A stretch of DNA of 64,000 nt from Nitrospira sp. SG-bin2 (GCA_002083405.1 LVWT01000049.1:124001-188000), one strand, 5' to 3'. Shown: positions 24,503 to 33,583, counted from the first letter of the stretch. Notes: generated by a model from the sequence alone, not told the origin. Program-made: numbers and translations.

Positions 24503-26235
24503 ATCGATTCAAGCGGCTCATGCGGTATGTCCGTCCCTATCGGGGGCGATTCATCGCGGCGTTCGCCTGTTCCGGCCTCGTCGCGTTGTTATCGGCGGTC
24601 TATGCCTGGCTTGTGAAGCCTGTGTTGGACGGTATTTTCATCGAGAAGAACGAAGAGCTGCTGCTGGTTTTGCCGTTAGTTCTCCTGGGCGTTGCGCTGC
24701 TGAAGGCGGTGCTCAGCTACGGCGTCGGCTATTTGATGGCCTATGTGACGAATCGAGTCATCGCCGATATCAGGCAGGAGTTGTTTCAACACCTGATCCG
24801 GATGCCGGTCGGGTTTCACGACACGAATACGTCGGGCCGTTTGGTCTCGCGGGTGGTGAACGATGTCGGATTAATGGCAAGCGCCGCCTCGAATGTGCTC
24901 AAAGATATTTTCCAGAACGCGCTGACCTTTCTGGCCATGGTAGGGGTGATCGTCTATCAGAATTGGAAGCTGGCGGGGCTGTCGGCGATCGTCATCCCGC
25001 TATCGGCGTTGACGATGGTGCGTGTCGGGAAACGATTGAGAAAGTTGGCGACGAGCGGGCAGGAACGAATGGGCGATATGTCGTCGACGCTTCAAGAGAC
25101 GCTGGCCGGCATCAGAATGGTGAAGGCGTTCGGACGGGAAGAGGCGGAAGCGGAACGCTTCAAAACCTATAATGGGGCGTTCCTGGCGACCACGCTGAAA
25201 TCCAATCAAGTCTGGTCGATCGGATCGTCGCACATGGAAGTCATCGGCGTCATCGGGGTAGCAGGGATCATCTGGTACGGGGGGTATCTCGTCATCCATG
25301 AGGTCATGACGCCCGGCGCGTTGTTTTCATTCATGGCCGCCATGTTTATGGCCTATACACCGATTCGTAAACTGGCGGGGGCGAATAACATCATTCAGCA
25401 GGCGTTGGCCGCAGCCGAACGGGTCTACGATGTGATGGATCTTCAAACGGAACAGTCCAAGGATCGCGGGACTGTTGCCTTGACGGGAATTCGCCAGGGG
25501 ATTGAATTTCAAGGTGTCTCGTTGCGCTATGAGAGTCAGACAGCGCCGGCCCTGGCCGGCGTCGATTTCTCGATCAAGGCCGGCGAGGTGGTGGCGCTGG
25601 TGGGGGGCAGCGGCGGCGGGAAAACGACGCTGGTCAGCTTGCTGCCGCGATTCTACGAACCGACGGAGGGGCGGATTCTGTTGGACGGCCTTCCGCTCGA
25701 GTCGTACACAGTGCAGTCGCTGAGGACCCATATCGGGATTGTATCGCAGGAGATCGTGCTGTTCGACGATACGATCAGCCGCAATATTGCCTTCGGACAG
25801 ACGGGAGCGGACCAATCCAGTATCGAACAGGCGGCCAAGGCCGCCTACGCCCATGAGTTTATTCTCCGCTTGCCCGAGGGGTATGAGACGATCATCGGGG
25901 AACGCGGTGTGAAATTGTCGGGGGGTGAACGGCAACGACTGGCGATCGCCCGCGCCATTCTGCGCGATCCGCCACTGCTGATTCTGGACGAGGCCACGTC
26001 GGCGCTGGACACGGAGTCCGAACGCATCGTGCAATTGGCCTTGACCAATCTCATGAAGAACCGGACGACCGTGGTGATTGCGCATCGGCTCTCCACCATT
26101 CAAAATGCGGATCGTATCGTGGTGTTGGACCGTGGAGCGATTGTGGAGACGGGTTCGCATGAAGAATTGCTTCGGAAGGGCGGGATGTATCAACGCCTTC
26201 ATGCCATGCAATTTCAGGATGTGACCAGTGTCTGA
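24490..26235 (+). CDS. msbA: Lipid A export ABC transporter MsbA
   Basis: This 581-residue half-transporter should flip core-lipid A across the inner membrane. Six transmembrane helices occupy about residues 20-310; the nucleotide-binding domain (about 340-575) has Walker A GGSGGGKTT, signature LSGGERQRLAIARA, Walker B LLILDEATSALD and H-loop VIAHRLST. Length matches MsbA (about 580). The start lies within the lpxB end and the stop overlaps the next gene by 8 bases, so it is embedded in the lipid A operon, which supports the MsbA assignment over other ABC exporters. Confidence 0.93.
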   Translation: MSGIDRFKRLMRYVRPYRGRFIAAFACSGLVALLSAVYAWLVKPVLDGIFIEKNEELLLVLPLVLLGVALLKAVLSYGVGYLMAYVTNRVIADIRQELFQHLIRMPVGFHDTNTSGRLVSRVVNDVGLMASAASNVLKDIFQNALTFLAMVGVIVYQNWKLAGLSAIVIPLSALTMVRVGKRLRKLATSGQERMGDMSSTLQETLAGIRMVKAFGREEAEAERFKTYNGAFLATTLKSNQVWSIGSSHMEVIGVIGVAGIIWYGGYLVIHEVMTPGALFSFMAAMFMAYTPIRKLAGANNIIQQALAAAERVYDVMDLQTEQSKDRGTVALTGIRQGIEFQGVSLRYESQTAPALAGVDFSIKAGEVVALVGGSGGGKTTLVSLLPRFYEPTEGRILLDGLPLESYTVQSLRTHIGIVSQEIVLFDDTISRNIAFGQTGADQSSIEQAAKAAYAHEFILRLPEGYETIIGERGVKLSGGERQRLAIARAILRDPPLLILDEATSALDTESERIVQLALTNLMKNRTTVVIAHRLSTIQNADRIVVLDRGAIVETGSHEELLRKGGMYQRLHAMQFQDVTSV

Positions 26236-26934
26236 ACACGTGAAGAGTGATGAGCGTCGCAAGAGTCTGAAGAAGCGAGTTGTCCAGTGGGTGAAGTGTT
26301 CCCTGTTGCCGCCGGTCGCAGCATCGGTCATTCGCGGGGTCGCGCAATCGATGCGTTGTGAGACGCACGGGCATGAGGCGGTCGATGCATTGTATCGGGA
26401 AGGGCGGCACATTATTCTTGCCTTTTGGCACGCGCAACAGCTGATGATCCCGATCGGTTATCGAGGCGCAGGTTCCCATGTTTTGATCAGTCAGCATGGT
26501 GACGGAGAGATCATCGCGCGCATCATTGCGAGATTCGGGCATCAGGCTGTGCGTGGATCAAGTACACGCGGCGGCGCCGGGGCGCTTCGCGCGCTGATCA
26601 GATTGGGCCGGTCAGGACAGGATGTAGTCGTGACGCCGGACGGCCCCAAGGGCCCGCGCCATGTCGCCAAGCTTGGCGTCATTCAGCTGGCGAAGGCGAC
26701 AGGCCTCCCGATTGTCCCCCTGGCCTTTGCCTGCTCAAAAAAAAACTCTTCGCGAGCTGGGACCGTTACATGGTCCCGTATCCATTTTCCCGCGGCCTAT
26801 TCCTCTATGGAGACCCCTTCTGGGTTCCGCGTGACGCAGACGACGCGGCGCTGGAAGTGTCCCGCCTTGAACTTGAGACGACCCTCAATCGGCTGACCGA
26901 TCAGGCGGAGCAGGGGGTTAGTCGTCACGGGTAG
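26228..26934 (+). CDS. DUF374 lysophospholipid acyltransferase-like protein, needs a -1 frameshift
   Basis: GTG 26228 overlaps the msbA stop. Residues 1-170 match the DUF374 group of acyltransferases: HIILAFWHAQQLMIPIGY, ISQHGDGEIIARI, VRGSSTRGGAGALRALI and VVVTPDGPKGPRH. At a run of nine A (26737-26745) the family sequence moves to the -1 frame: frame 0 reads ACSKKNSSRA, whereas -1 reads KKKLFASWDRYMVPYPFSRG and continues to TAG 26932-26934. The site reads A AAA AAC in the zero frame, a classical slippery heptamer, but a homopolymer sequencing error or transcript slippage would give the same picture. Unshifted, translation gives 222 residues with an unrelated tail. Context suggests acylation of LPS or lipids. 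Confidence 0.8.
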
Positions 26935-27002
26935 GTCGATGCCTGCGCGGCGTGGGAAATTTGTCGATTGACGAATGACGTGTGACGGGCAACGGCTTTT
27001 CA

Positions 27003-28388
27003 ATGTGGAAGTTACTCTATAACATCGGCTTGATCCTTGCTGCTCCCGTCATCGTGTGCGTGCTCCTGGCCAAACCTCGGTGCCGTCCAGGGTTGGCGCA
27101 GAGGCTGGGATTTGAAAACGGTTTATTTGGTTTCTCTTGTTTGTTTCGTGCAGGAGAGCGAAATCAACCCGATCAACCAAGCACACACGATGAACCAAAC
27201 AAACCAAATAAACGAGATCAACCAGATAAACCAGTCATCTGGGTTCACGCCGTCTCGCTGGGAGAAGCGGTGGCTGCTGCGCCGTTGGTGAAGGCCCTGC
27301 ATGGCCGCCACCCTGAGTATCGGTACATCGTGACGACCGTCACTGAAACAGGCCGCGAAGCGGTCGAGCAACGGCTGGCCGGTGTGGCCGAACATCGATA
27401 TGCTCCGCTGGATTTGCCGTGGGTGGTTGCGGGCATGATCGATCGGCTGCGTCCCGCGCTTTACCTGTTCGTTGAAACCGAGTTGTGGCCCAATTTGCTC
27501 TGGACATTGCGGGACCGGCGGGTCCCGGTCGTGCTGGTCAATGGGCGGTTGTCGTCGCGCTCGTTTCGCCGTCAAGATGTCGGAGGCATCCGCGAGTTGT
27601 ATCGGTCGGTCCTTCAATCGATCAGCCTGTGCTTGATGCAATCCGACCGTGACCGGCAGCGTATCGTGGCATTGGGCGCAAATCCAGATGTCGCGCATAC
27701 GACCGGCAATATCAAGTTCGATCAGCCCCTGCCGGACATGAGCGGGGAATCGTCTCTGCGCCGAACCTTTGGATTAGCCGATCATGAGCGGTTGATCTTG
27801 GCCGGGAGTACCCATCCTGGTGAAGAGGAATTGCTGGTCTCTGCCTATGGGGAGATTGTGAAGCTGCATCCATCGGCTGTGCTGATGCTGGCACCACGGC
27901 ATATTGAGCGAGTCGACCGGGTCGGGGCGATGATCCGCGAAGCCGGGTTCACTGTGCAACGCAAAAGCCGGATCGGTGACACGGCGGCCGGCCCGCGGGT
28001 CATTATCTTGGATACCCGAGGTGAACTGGCTCGTGCCTATCGAGAAGCGGTCGTGGCATTTGTGGGTGGGACACTGATTCCAGTAGGCGGACATAATTTG
28101 CTGGAACCGGCAGTCTGGGGAACACCTGTGCTGTTCGGACCCTATACCGACCATTGTGCCGAAGTGGCGGCGTTGTTAGATGAGGCGGGAGGAGGTCGAC
28201 GCGTGGCGGGTGTCGAGGATTTGGTCCGATGCGTGAGTGAGTGGTTGGCCGATCAGAATGCCCGCGATACAGTGGGACAGGCTGCCAAACGTGTGGTCCT
28301 GGACAATCAAGGCGCCTTAAACCGGAGCCTGGAGTTGATCGAATCCTGTCTGATCCCCGTGCCGGTCTCTACCGCACGTCGGTCGTGA
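27003..28388 (+). CDS. waaA: 3-deoxy-D-manno-octulosonic acid (Kdo) transferase with repeat-derived insertion
   Basis: From ATG 27003 (461 residues; GTG 26982 also possible) it reads MWKLLYNIGLILAAPVIV, the membrane anchor typical of WaaA. The enzyme adds Kdo to lipid A precursor. The catalytic Glu is in AVSLGEAVAAAP, VETELWPNLLW follows, and the GT-B C-domain has ILAGSTHPGEEE and GGTLIPVGGHNLLEPA. Residues about 40-77 are an Asn/Gln/Pro/Asp-rich insertion encoded by a palindromic repeat (27120-27232), between the anchor and the first Rossmann strand, and it keeps the frame. The stop codon lies in the left arm of another repeat (28383-28448). Confidence 0.93.
   Translation: MWKLLYNIGLILAAPVIVCVLLAKPRCRPGLAQRLGFENGLFGFSCLFRAGERNQPDQPSTHDEPNKPNKRDQPDKPVIWVHAVSLGEAVAAAPLVKALHGRHPEYRYIVTTVTETGREAVEQRLAGVAEHRYAPLDLPWVVAGMIDRLRPALYLFVETELWPNLLWTLRDRRVPVVLVNGRLSSRSFRRQDVGGIRELYRSVLQSISLCLMQSDRDRQRIVALGANPDVAHTTGNIKFDQPLPDMSGESSLRRTFGLADHERLILAGSTHPGEEELLVSAYGEIVKLHPSAVLMLAPRHIERVDRVGAMIREAGFTVQRKSRIGDTAAGPRVIILDTRGELARAYREAVVAFVGGTLIPVGGHNLLEPAVWGTPVLFGPYTDHCAEVAALLDEAGGGRRVAGVEDLVRCVSEWLADQNARDTVGQAAKRVVLDNQGALNRSLELIESCLIPVPVSTARRS
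27120..27232. repeat. Palindromic repeat, copy A, in frame inside waaA
   Basis: The left arm begins GGTTTATTTGGTTTCTCTTG (27120) and the right arm (27195-27232) ends AACGAGATCAACCAGATAAACC. Reverse complementing the right arm gives GGTTTATCTGGTTGATCTCG, which aligns with the left arm with few, mostly transition, differences (G-U tolerant). It is 113 bases long and adds about 38 codons to waaA. Related copies lie at 30622-30706, 35582-35658 and a half-copy at 36017-36054. Confidence 0.8.
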
Positions 28389-28448
28389 AGCGCAGGACAG
28401 AGGGAGAGGCGCCATCTTTGTTCGCGGGATAGGAGATACGCTTCACGA
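28383..28448. repeat. Intergenic inverted repeat overlapping the waaA stop
   Basis: TCGTGAAGCG (28383-28392) and CGCTTCACGA (28439-28448) are perfect 10-base inverted arms. The right arm with its flank matches the right end of the 16055-16176 element. The left arm supplies the TGA stop of waaA. The rest of the 115-base waaA-lpxK gap shows no gene. Confidence 0.6.
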
Positions 28449-28503
28449 GATACGAATGCGCGAATAACTCTGCGGCAACTTGATATGAGCGGCGTGAACT
28501 GAC

Positions 28504-29577
28504 ATGGCACTCTTGCATCCAGGACGGCCGGTTCGGAAAAGCCTGTATGGAGTGGCATTTCTGTATGGCCTCATCGTCCGATTGCGGCATGCATGTTATC
28601 GCTTCGGTTGGTGCCGTTCTTCGCAGATACCCTGCCGTGTCGTGAGCGTGGGTAATCTCACCGTAGGGGGAACCGGCAAGACGCCGGTCGTCATTCTTCT
28701 GACCCAATGGTTGCAGTCCCAGGGACGGCGGGTGGCTGTCTTAAGCCGTGGGTATAAGCGTGCGGGCGGGGCCTCGCAGCAGCTTGTGTCGGATGGCGTC
28801 ACAATTCTGGCCGGTCCATCAGAGGCGGGGGACGAGCCGTTTCTTCTTGCGCGGCGATGTCCCAAAGCAGTCGTCGCGGTTGGAGCCGATCGTGCAGAAC
28901 TGGGCCAATGGGTACTGGCGCAGTATCCGGTGGATTGCATGATACTGGACGATGGGTTTCAACATCTTGGTCTTCGCCGGGATGTTGATCTGGTGTTGTT
29001 GGACGCGACTGATGCAACCGGGCTTGATGCCATGGCGCCTGCCGGACGGCTGCGCGAACCTTTGCAGGGCCTCGTGCGTGCGACGGCGGTGGTGGTGACA
29101 AGGGCCGATTCAAAGGAAGAGGTCGAAGCGATAAACAGCCGACTATGGGCAGCCGGTCTGCAATACAATGACCCAATAGAAGTGGTGTTCAAGGCAGACT
29201 CCTGTGTGTCGGTGCAGACAGAGGAGGGCAAGCCGCTGGACTGGTGCCGAGGCAAATCCGTGTGGCTGGTGAGCGGCATCGGGAACAGCGAGTCGTTTCG
29301 ACGGTCCGCTCTGTCGGCAGGGGTCGATGTTGTCGGCGAGACAGTATTTCAGGACCATCATCGTTACGATGCGGACGATGTCCGTCGGATTCGCGTTGCT
29401 GCACAGTCTGGCGGGGCAGACATTGTGCTGACGACCGAAAAGGATGCAGGCAAGCTCCCGCCGTTTCTTGTGCCGCATGATTCCTGGTGGGCGTTACGGG
29501 TGCGGGCGGAGGTTGTGAGAGGAGAGGAGCGACTGCGTAGGCTGGTGTTGGGGGACGGAGAACAGGCGCGTGCGTAG
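28504..29577 (+). CDS. lpxK: Tetraacyldisaccharide 4'-kinase
   Basis: The 357-residue enzyme phosphorylates the 4' position of the lipid A disaccharide, a step that precedes Kdo transfer. An N-terminal hydrophobic helix (about 10-28) associates it with the inner membrane. Walker A appears in VGNLTVGGTGKTPVVI; further motifs are LSRGYKR, DEPFLLARRC and VDCMILDDGFQHLGL, containing the catalytic Asp-Asp-Gly-Phe-Gln-His segment. The C-terminal part includes GIGNSESFRRS and FQDHHRYDADDV. It overlaps the waaF-gmhB fusion by 8 bases. Confidence 0.95.
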   Translation: MALLHPGRPVRKSLYGVAFLYGLIVRLRHACYRFGWCRSSQIPCRVVSVGNLTVGGTGKTPVVILLTQWLQSQGRRVAVLSRGYKRAGGASQQLVSDGVTILAGPSEAGDEPFLLARRCPKAVVAVGADRAELGQWVLAQYPVDCMILDDGFQHLGLRRDVDLVLLDATDATGLDAMAPAGRLREPLQGLVRATAVVVTRADSKEEVEAINSRLWAAGLQYNDPIEVVFKADSCVSVQTEEGKPLDWCRGKSVWLVSGIGNSESFRRSALSAGVDVVGETVFQDHHRYDADDVRRIRVAAQSGGADIVLTTEKDAGKLPPFLVPHDSWWALRVRAEVVRGEERLRRLVLGDGEQARA

Positions 29578-31309
29578 AGAATCGATTCATCGTCTTGTCG
29601 TGCGGGCGCCGAATTGGATCGGCGATGCAGTGATGTGTGAGCCGGCGCTCCGCGGGCTCCGATCTCTATTTCCTCAGGCGGAAGTGACGTTGCTCGCCAA
29701 GGCTTCGGTCGCGGAATTGTTCATCGGGTATTCAGGTGTGGACCGTATCGTGGTCTACAACGACAAAGAGATTCATGCGGGACTCGCGGGAAAATGGACG
29801 CTTGCGGGCACCTTGCGGCGGCATCAGTTCGATCTGGCGGTGTTGTTTCAGAATGCATTCGAGGCCGCGTTCCTCACCTGGCTCGCGGGAATTGCCCGTC
29901 GATATGGGTATGCAACCGATGGTCGCGTGTTTTTTCTCACCGATCCGGTTGCCGTTCCTGATCGGGCTACTCTCATCCATCAAGTCGGGTATTACTGGAA
30001 TTTGCTCAAGCCGCTGGGGTTGGCCGGAGAACCGTCCGCTCCGGCGCTGGCTATTTCAGCCGGCGAAGAACGCACAATGGAATCGAAGCTTGCATCGGCT
30101 GGTATCGGACCTGCCGATGTTGTGATCGGGATTAATCCAGGATCGACGTATGGGAGCGCCAAACGTTGGCTGCCGGAACGATTTGCGGAGGCGGCGCGGC
30201 GGCTAATCGACCGAGTGCGGAAGGACGAGGGAAAAGAAGCGGCGGTGATGATTCTTGGTGCAAAGGGAGAGGAGTCGCTGGGGAAAACCATTGCAACGCT
30301 TGTCGAGGCGAAGTCCGTCGTCTTGTCCGGCACCACGACGATTCGCGAATTGATGGCTGCGACCAAGCGGTGCCGCCTGCTCCTGACCAACGACACCGGT
30401 CCGATGCATATTGCAGCCGCCTTTGGTGTGCCGGTTGTCGCGGTCTTTGGCCCGACGGACTGGCGGACCACCTCACCCTATGGGCAGGAACAGTCGATCG
30501 TGCGCGAGCCGGTCGATTGCGCCCCGTGCTTCTTGAGGGAATGCCCGATCGACCACCGTTGTATGACAAGGGTGCCGTCCGATCGGGTATACGAAGCGGC
30601 GGTGCAACAGCTGGGAAGTTCGGCTGGTTTATCTCGTTCATCTGGTTTGTTTGGTGCGTCTGATTCCAACCAAACAAACGAGACCAACCAAACGAACCAA
30701 ACAAACGTTTTGTCCGGTTTTACAATCTTCTTGGATCGCGATGGAACGCTGAACCCAGATCCAGGCTACATCCGATCGTCGGACCAGTTCGAATTATTTC
30801 CTGGTGTGGCGCAGGCCTTGTCGAGGCTGAAACAGGCCGGCGCGCGGTTGATCGTTGTGACGAATCAGTCGGGGGTTGCGAGGGGATTCTTCTCGGCCGG
30901 CGATCTTGACGGTATTCACGCGAAGCTGAGATACCTCCTCGGCGAAGCGGGGGTTTCGCTCGATGCCATTTACGTCTGCCCCCACCATCCCGATGATGGG
31001 TGTGATTGCCGGAAACCCGATCGTGGCCTGATCGATCGAGCCGTAGGCGAGCAGCGAATCGATCTCTTGCGGTCGTATCTGATCGGGGACCATGCCCGTG
31101 ATATCGACCTGGCAAAGCGCGTCGGATCGCGGAGCATCTTGGTGACGACGGGAGCCGTTCTTCCGGAACAGGTGGAAGGACTGAAAGCGTCGGGGACGGT
31201 TCCTGACTGGGTGGCGTGCTCGCTTGCTGAGGCTGTAGACTGGCTGCTGATTGATGCGAGAAGCCGTATGAGTCTTGAGGGTAATTGTCGGGGGCACATC
31301 CGCAACTGA
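29570..31309 (+). CDS. Fused heptosyltransferase II and heptose-1,7-bisphosphate phosphatase
   Basis: A 579-residue fusion. Residues 1-350 are a GT9 heptosyltransferase of the WaaF type: VVRAPNWIGDAVMCEPALRGL, NPGSTYGSAKRWLPERFAE and LTNDTGPMHIAAAFGVPVVA(V). Residues 385-575 are a HAD-IIIA phosphatase of the GmhB type: FLDRDGTLNPDPGYI (nucleophile Asp), VVTNQSGVARGFF and CPHHPDDGCDCRKPDRGL (zinc-loop Cys/His). The linker (about 352-379, rich in Asn/Thr/Gln) is encoded by a palindromic repeat, 30622-30706. It should combine D-glycero-D-manno-heptose 1,7-bisphosphate dephosphorylation with a later step of heptose transfer to the LPS core. Such a fusion is unusual; separate genes are the norm. 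Confidence 0.9.
   Translation: MRRESIHRLVVRAPNWIGDAVMCEPALRGLRSLFPQAEVTLLAKASVAELFIGYSGVDRIVVYNDKEIHAGLAGKWTLAGTLRRHQFDLAVLFQNAFEAAFLTWLAGIARRYGYATDGRVFFLTDPVAVPDRATLIHQVGYYWNLLKPLGLAGEPSAPALAISAGEERTMESKLASAGIGPADVVIGINPGSTYGSAKRWLPERFAEAARRLIDRVRKDEGKEAAVMILGAKGEESLGKTIATLVEAKSVVLSGTTTIRELMAATKRCRLLLTNDTGPMHIAAAFGVPVVAVFGPTDWRTTSPYGQEQSIVREPVDCAPCFLRECPIDHRCMTRVPSDRVYEAAVQQLGSSAGLSRSSGLFGASDSNQTNETNQTNQTNVLSGFTIFLDRDGTLNPDPGYIRSSDQFELFPGVAQALSRLKQAGARLIVVTNQSGVARGFFSAGDLDGIHAKLRYLLGEAGVSLDAIYVCPHHPDDGCDCRKPDRGLIDRAVGEQRIDLLRSYLIGDHARDIDLAKRVGSRSILVTTGAVLPEQVEGLKASGTVPDWVACSLAEAVDWLLIDARSRMSLEGNCRGHIRN
30622..30706. repeat. Palindromic repeat, copy B, in the linker of the waaF-gmhB fusion
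   Basis: The left arm contains GGTTTATCTCGTTCATCTGG (30626-30645). A short loop ends in GTCTGATTCC, and the right arm (about 30668-30706) contains AAACAAACGAGACCAACC. The reverse complement of the right arm, GGTTGGTCTCGTTTGTTTGG, aligns with the left arm. The left-arm 20-mer and the GTCTGATTCC loop recur in copy C (35582-35658). Confidence 0.8.
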
Positions 31310-31432
31310 TTCCGGAGCGAGGAGAAGCCCAGAGAGTGATGGTGCGCTTGCGTCGGATCGAGCGCGCACCTATAGTGTGTCTACCGGGAAGCGATGCTGA
31401 ACGATTCCCCGTGTCGTGAACGGGAGTGGAAT

Positions 31433-32434
31433 ATGGCGATCAGCCAACAAGCAGAATCTTCTTCGATCCCCTGCAACCTCTGTGGCGGTTCCGAGGTCTC
31501 GACTCTCTCGAATCGAAGCCGCAGCGGGAAGCCGTTACGGACGGTGATTTGCCGATCCTGCGGGCTCGTCTGGTCCGATCCTCGCCCGCATGATGCCAGG
31601 CAGTTTTACGAAGATGAGTATCGGCTTGCCTACAAGCACGCCTACAGACCGAAGCCGAAGCATGTGTTGCGCGCGGGTCATGTGGCGTTGTCGCGCTTTG
31701 AGAAGATTGACCGGCTGTTGTCCGGCCGGAAAGCCATTCTGGACGTAGGGACCGGAGGGGGAGAATTTGCCTATTTGCTCCAATCGTTGGGGCATCGTGT
31801 GAACGGGATTGAGCCAAACAAAGGGTATGCGGATTACTCGATCCAAGAATATGGGCTGGCAGTCCAGGTGGGATTTGTGCAGGACGCGGCGTTCCCTCCG
31901 GAATCGTTCGATCTCGTGACGATTTGGCATGTGCTGGAGCACACGGAGGATCCCGGTTCCGTGTTGGACCTACTGCGATCCTGGCTGAAATCCGACGGCA
32001 TGCTTGTCGTGGAAGTGCCGAATGTGGAGGCAACCTGTCAGGCGCCGCACAGCACGTTTCATGAGGCGCACCTTTATAATTTCAACGTCGTGTCGTTGCG
32101 CAGGTTGGCCAAGAAACACGGGTTACATGAAGTCTGGCATCTGATCTCGCGTGATGGCGGAAATATTACGATATGTTTGACGAGTCAGAAACCTCCGGTC
32201 GAAGGTTGTGACGAATCCGTGATCCCCGGCAATTACGAATGGGTATCCAGGATTGTGAGTGGACACAGCAACCTCCGGCGCCATTTGACGCCGCTGCCCT
32301 ATCTGCGGGCGTGGCAGCGTCTCTGCCGATCGTTAGCCGAACGGCGGGAAACGGCAGGCGGGGACAATGGGAAAGCGCTGCTCGATCGTCTGTATGCCTC
32401 GCCGGTGCGTGCCTATGCTGTGACGAAGAGATAA
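31433..32434 (+). CDS. Class I SAM-dependent methyltransferase with N-terminal zinc-ribbon
   Basis: ATG 31433 has GGGAGTGG just upstream and gives 333 residues; ORF starts up to 31394 are weaker. Residues 15-50 form a zinc-ribbon (CNLCGG and CRSCGLVWSDPRPHD). The methyltransferase domain (about 80-230) has the SAM loop ILDVGTGGGEFAYLLQ and the later IWHVLEHTEDPGSVLDLL. The layout matches methyltransferases of O-antigen and sugar pathways (Methyltransf_23). The substrate is unknown. It lies between two heptosyltransferase-family genes, so a core or O-chain sugar is likely. Confidence 0.85.
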   Translation: MAISQQAESSSIPCNLCGGSEVSTLSNRSRSGKPLRTVICRSCGLVWSDPRPHDARQFYEDEYRLAYKHAYRPKPKHVLRAGHVALSRFEKIDRLLSGRKAILDVGTGGGEFAYLLQSLGHRVNGIEPNKGYADYSIQEYGLAVQVGFVQDAAFPPESFDLVTIWHVLEHTEDPGSVLDLLRSWLKSDGMLVVEVPNVEATCQAPHSTFHEAHLYNFNVVSLRRLAKKHGLHEVWHLISRDGGNITICLTSQKPPVEGCDESVIPGNYEWVSRIVSGHSNLRRHLTPLPYLRAWQRLCRSLAERRETAGGDNGKALLDRLYASPVRAYAVTKR

Positions 32435-32521
32435 CCCAATGTGGGTTCTGCGCGCATCATGAGAGTGTCTCTTTTCTCCGCCTTGCTGTGATACAGGTTG
32501 TTTCGCTGGGAAGGTTGGCCG

Positions 32522-33583
32522 GTGCAATTCGCAGACGTGCTCCCGATTGAGTCCCGCTCTTCCGCGCTGAACCACAGCCGCATTCTTCTGATCAAACCAA
32601 GTTCGCTCGGGGATATCGTGCATGCGCTTCCGGTCGTGTCGGCCCTCAAGGCACAGTGGCCGGACGCACATCTCACCTGGGTGGTCAAACGCCAGTGGGC
32701 TGAGCTTGTCGAGCGAGCCGAGGGGGTGGACCGCGTGTGGCCGGTGGAGGGGACGGTAGGCAGTTGGCTCAAGCAGGCGTGGGCGTTGCGGGCCGAGCGG
32801 TTCGACCTTGCCATCGATTTGCAGGGTCTGTTCCGGAGCGGAATCCTCGCACGATTGTCCGGCGCGCCCAGACGTATCGGCTTTGCCAATGGGAGAGAAG
32901 GGAGTCCCTGGTTCTACACAAGACGGGTGGAGGTGCCGACTGTAGAGATGCATGCCGTCGACCGATATCTCCTCGTGGCGTCGGCACTGGGGGTTCGTGA
33001 GCAGGGATCGCCGCAATTTCGGTTCAAAATCCTCGACACCGATATGGCGATGGTGCGGGAGCTGTTCCGAAGCAAAGGCGTTGCGCTCGACCAGCCATGG
33101 ATTGCGATGAATGTGTCGGCGCGCTGGCCGACGAAACGGTGGTTTCCCGGTTCCTTTGCCGCGGTCCTCGATCGACTGCATCAGGAGGGTCTGGGTCCGG
33201 TTGTCGTGATCGGAAGCGCCGGTGACCGGCATGATGTCGAGCAGCTTAGAACGCTGACGAACAGTCCGTTTGTCGATCTGACCGGCGCAGTTCCGATCGG
33301 CAGCCTGCCGGCGCTTCTGTCGAAGGCCGCGGCGATGATCACGAACGATTCCGGACCGATGCACATCGCGGCGGCGCTTGGTGTTCCCGTTGCGGCCATC
33401 TTCGGGCCGACCAGCGCGATTCGAACCGGCCCGTACGGAACAGGCCATCGTGTGTTGACCGGATCGGTCTCCTGCCGTCCCTGTTTCAGCCGTGTCTGCT
33501 ACAATTCCGTGCCGTTGGAATGTTTGCAGCTTGTGCAGCCTGGTCAGGTGTTCGACGCGGTGCGACAGGCAAGACGAGCGTGA
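32522..33583 (+). CDS. Glycosyltransferase family 9, lipopolysaccharide heptosyltransferase I-like
   Basis: GTG 32522 has GGGAAGG upstream and gives 353 residues; TTG 32498 is an alternative. Early residues RILLIKPSSLGDIVHALPVVSAL are the GT9 N-terminal Rossmann motif, and the C-domain has NVSARWPTKRWFPGSFAAVL and ITNDSGPMHIAAALGVPVAAIFGPTSA. The final region carries the CRPCFSRVCYN cysteine pair. This resembles WaaC, the enzyme adding the first heptose to Kdo. Acceptor specificity cannot be fixed from sequence. It is one of three GT9 proteins in this stretch, with waaF-gmhB and 33738-34757. Confidence 0.88.
   Translation: MQFADVLPIESRSSALNHSRILLIKPSSLGDIVHALPVVSALKAQWPDAHLTWVVKRQWAELVERAEGVDRVWPVEGTVGSWLKQAWALRAERFDLAIDLQGLFRSGILARLSGAPRRIGFANGREGSPWFYTRRVEVPTVEMHAVDRYLLVASALGVREQGSPQFRFKILDTDMAMVRELFRSKGVALDQPWIAMNVSARWPTKRWFPGSFAAVLDRLHQEGLGPVVVIGSAGDRHDVEQLRTLTNSPFVDLTGAVPIGSLPALLSKAAAMITNDSGPMHIAAALGVPVAAIFGPTSAIRTGPYGTGHRVLTGSVSCRPCFSRVCYNSVPLECLQLVQPGQVFDAVRQARRA

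Noticed and set aside
25327..26412. 361-residue minus-strand frame over msbA
   Set aside because: Shadow of msbA and the acyltransferase start; no domain motifs.
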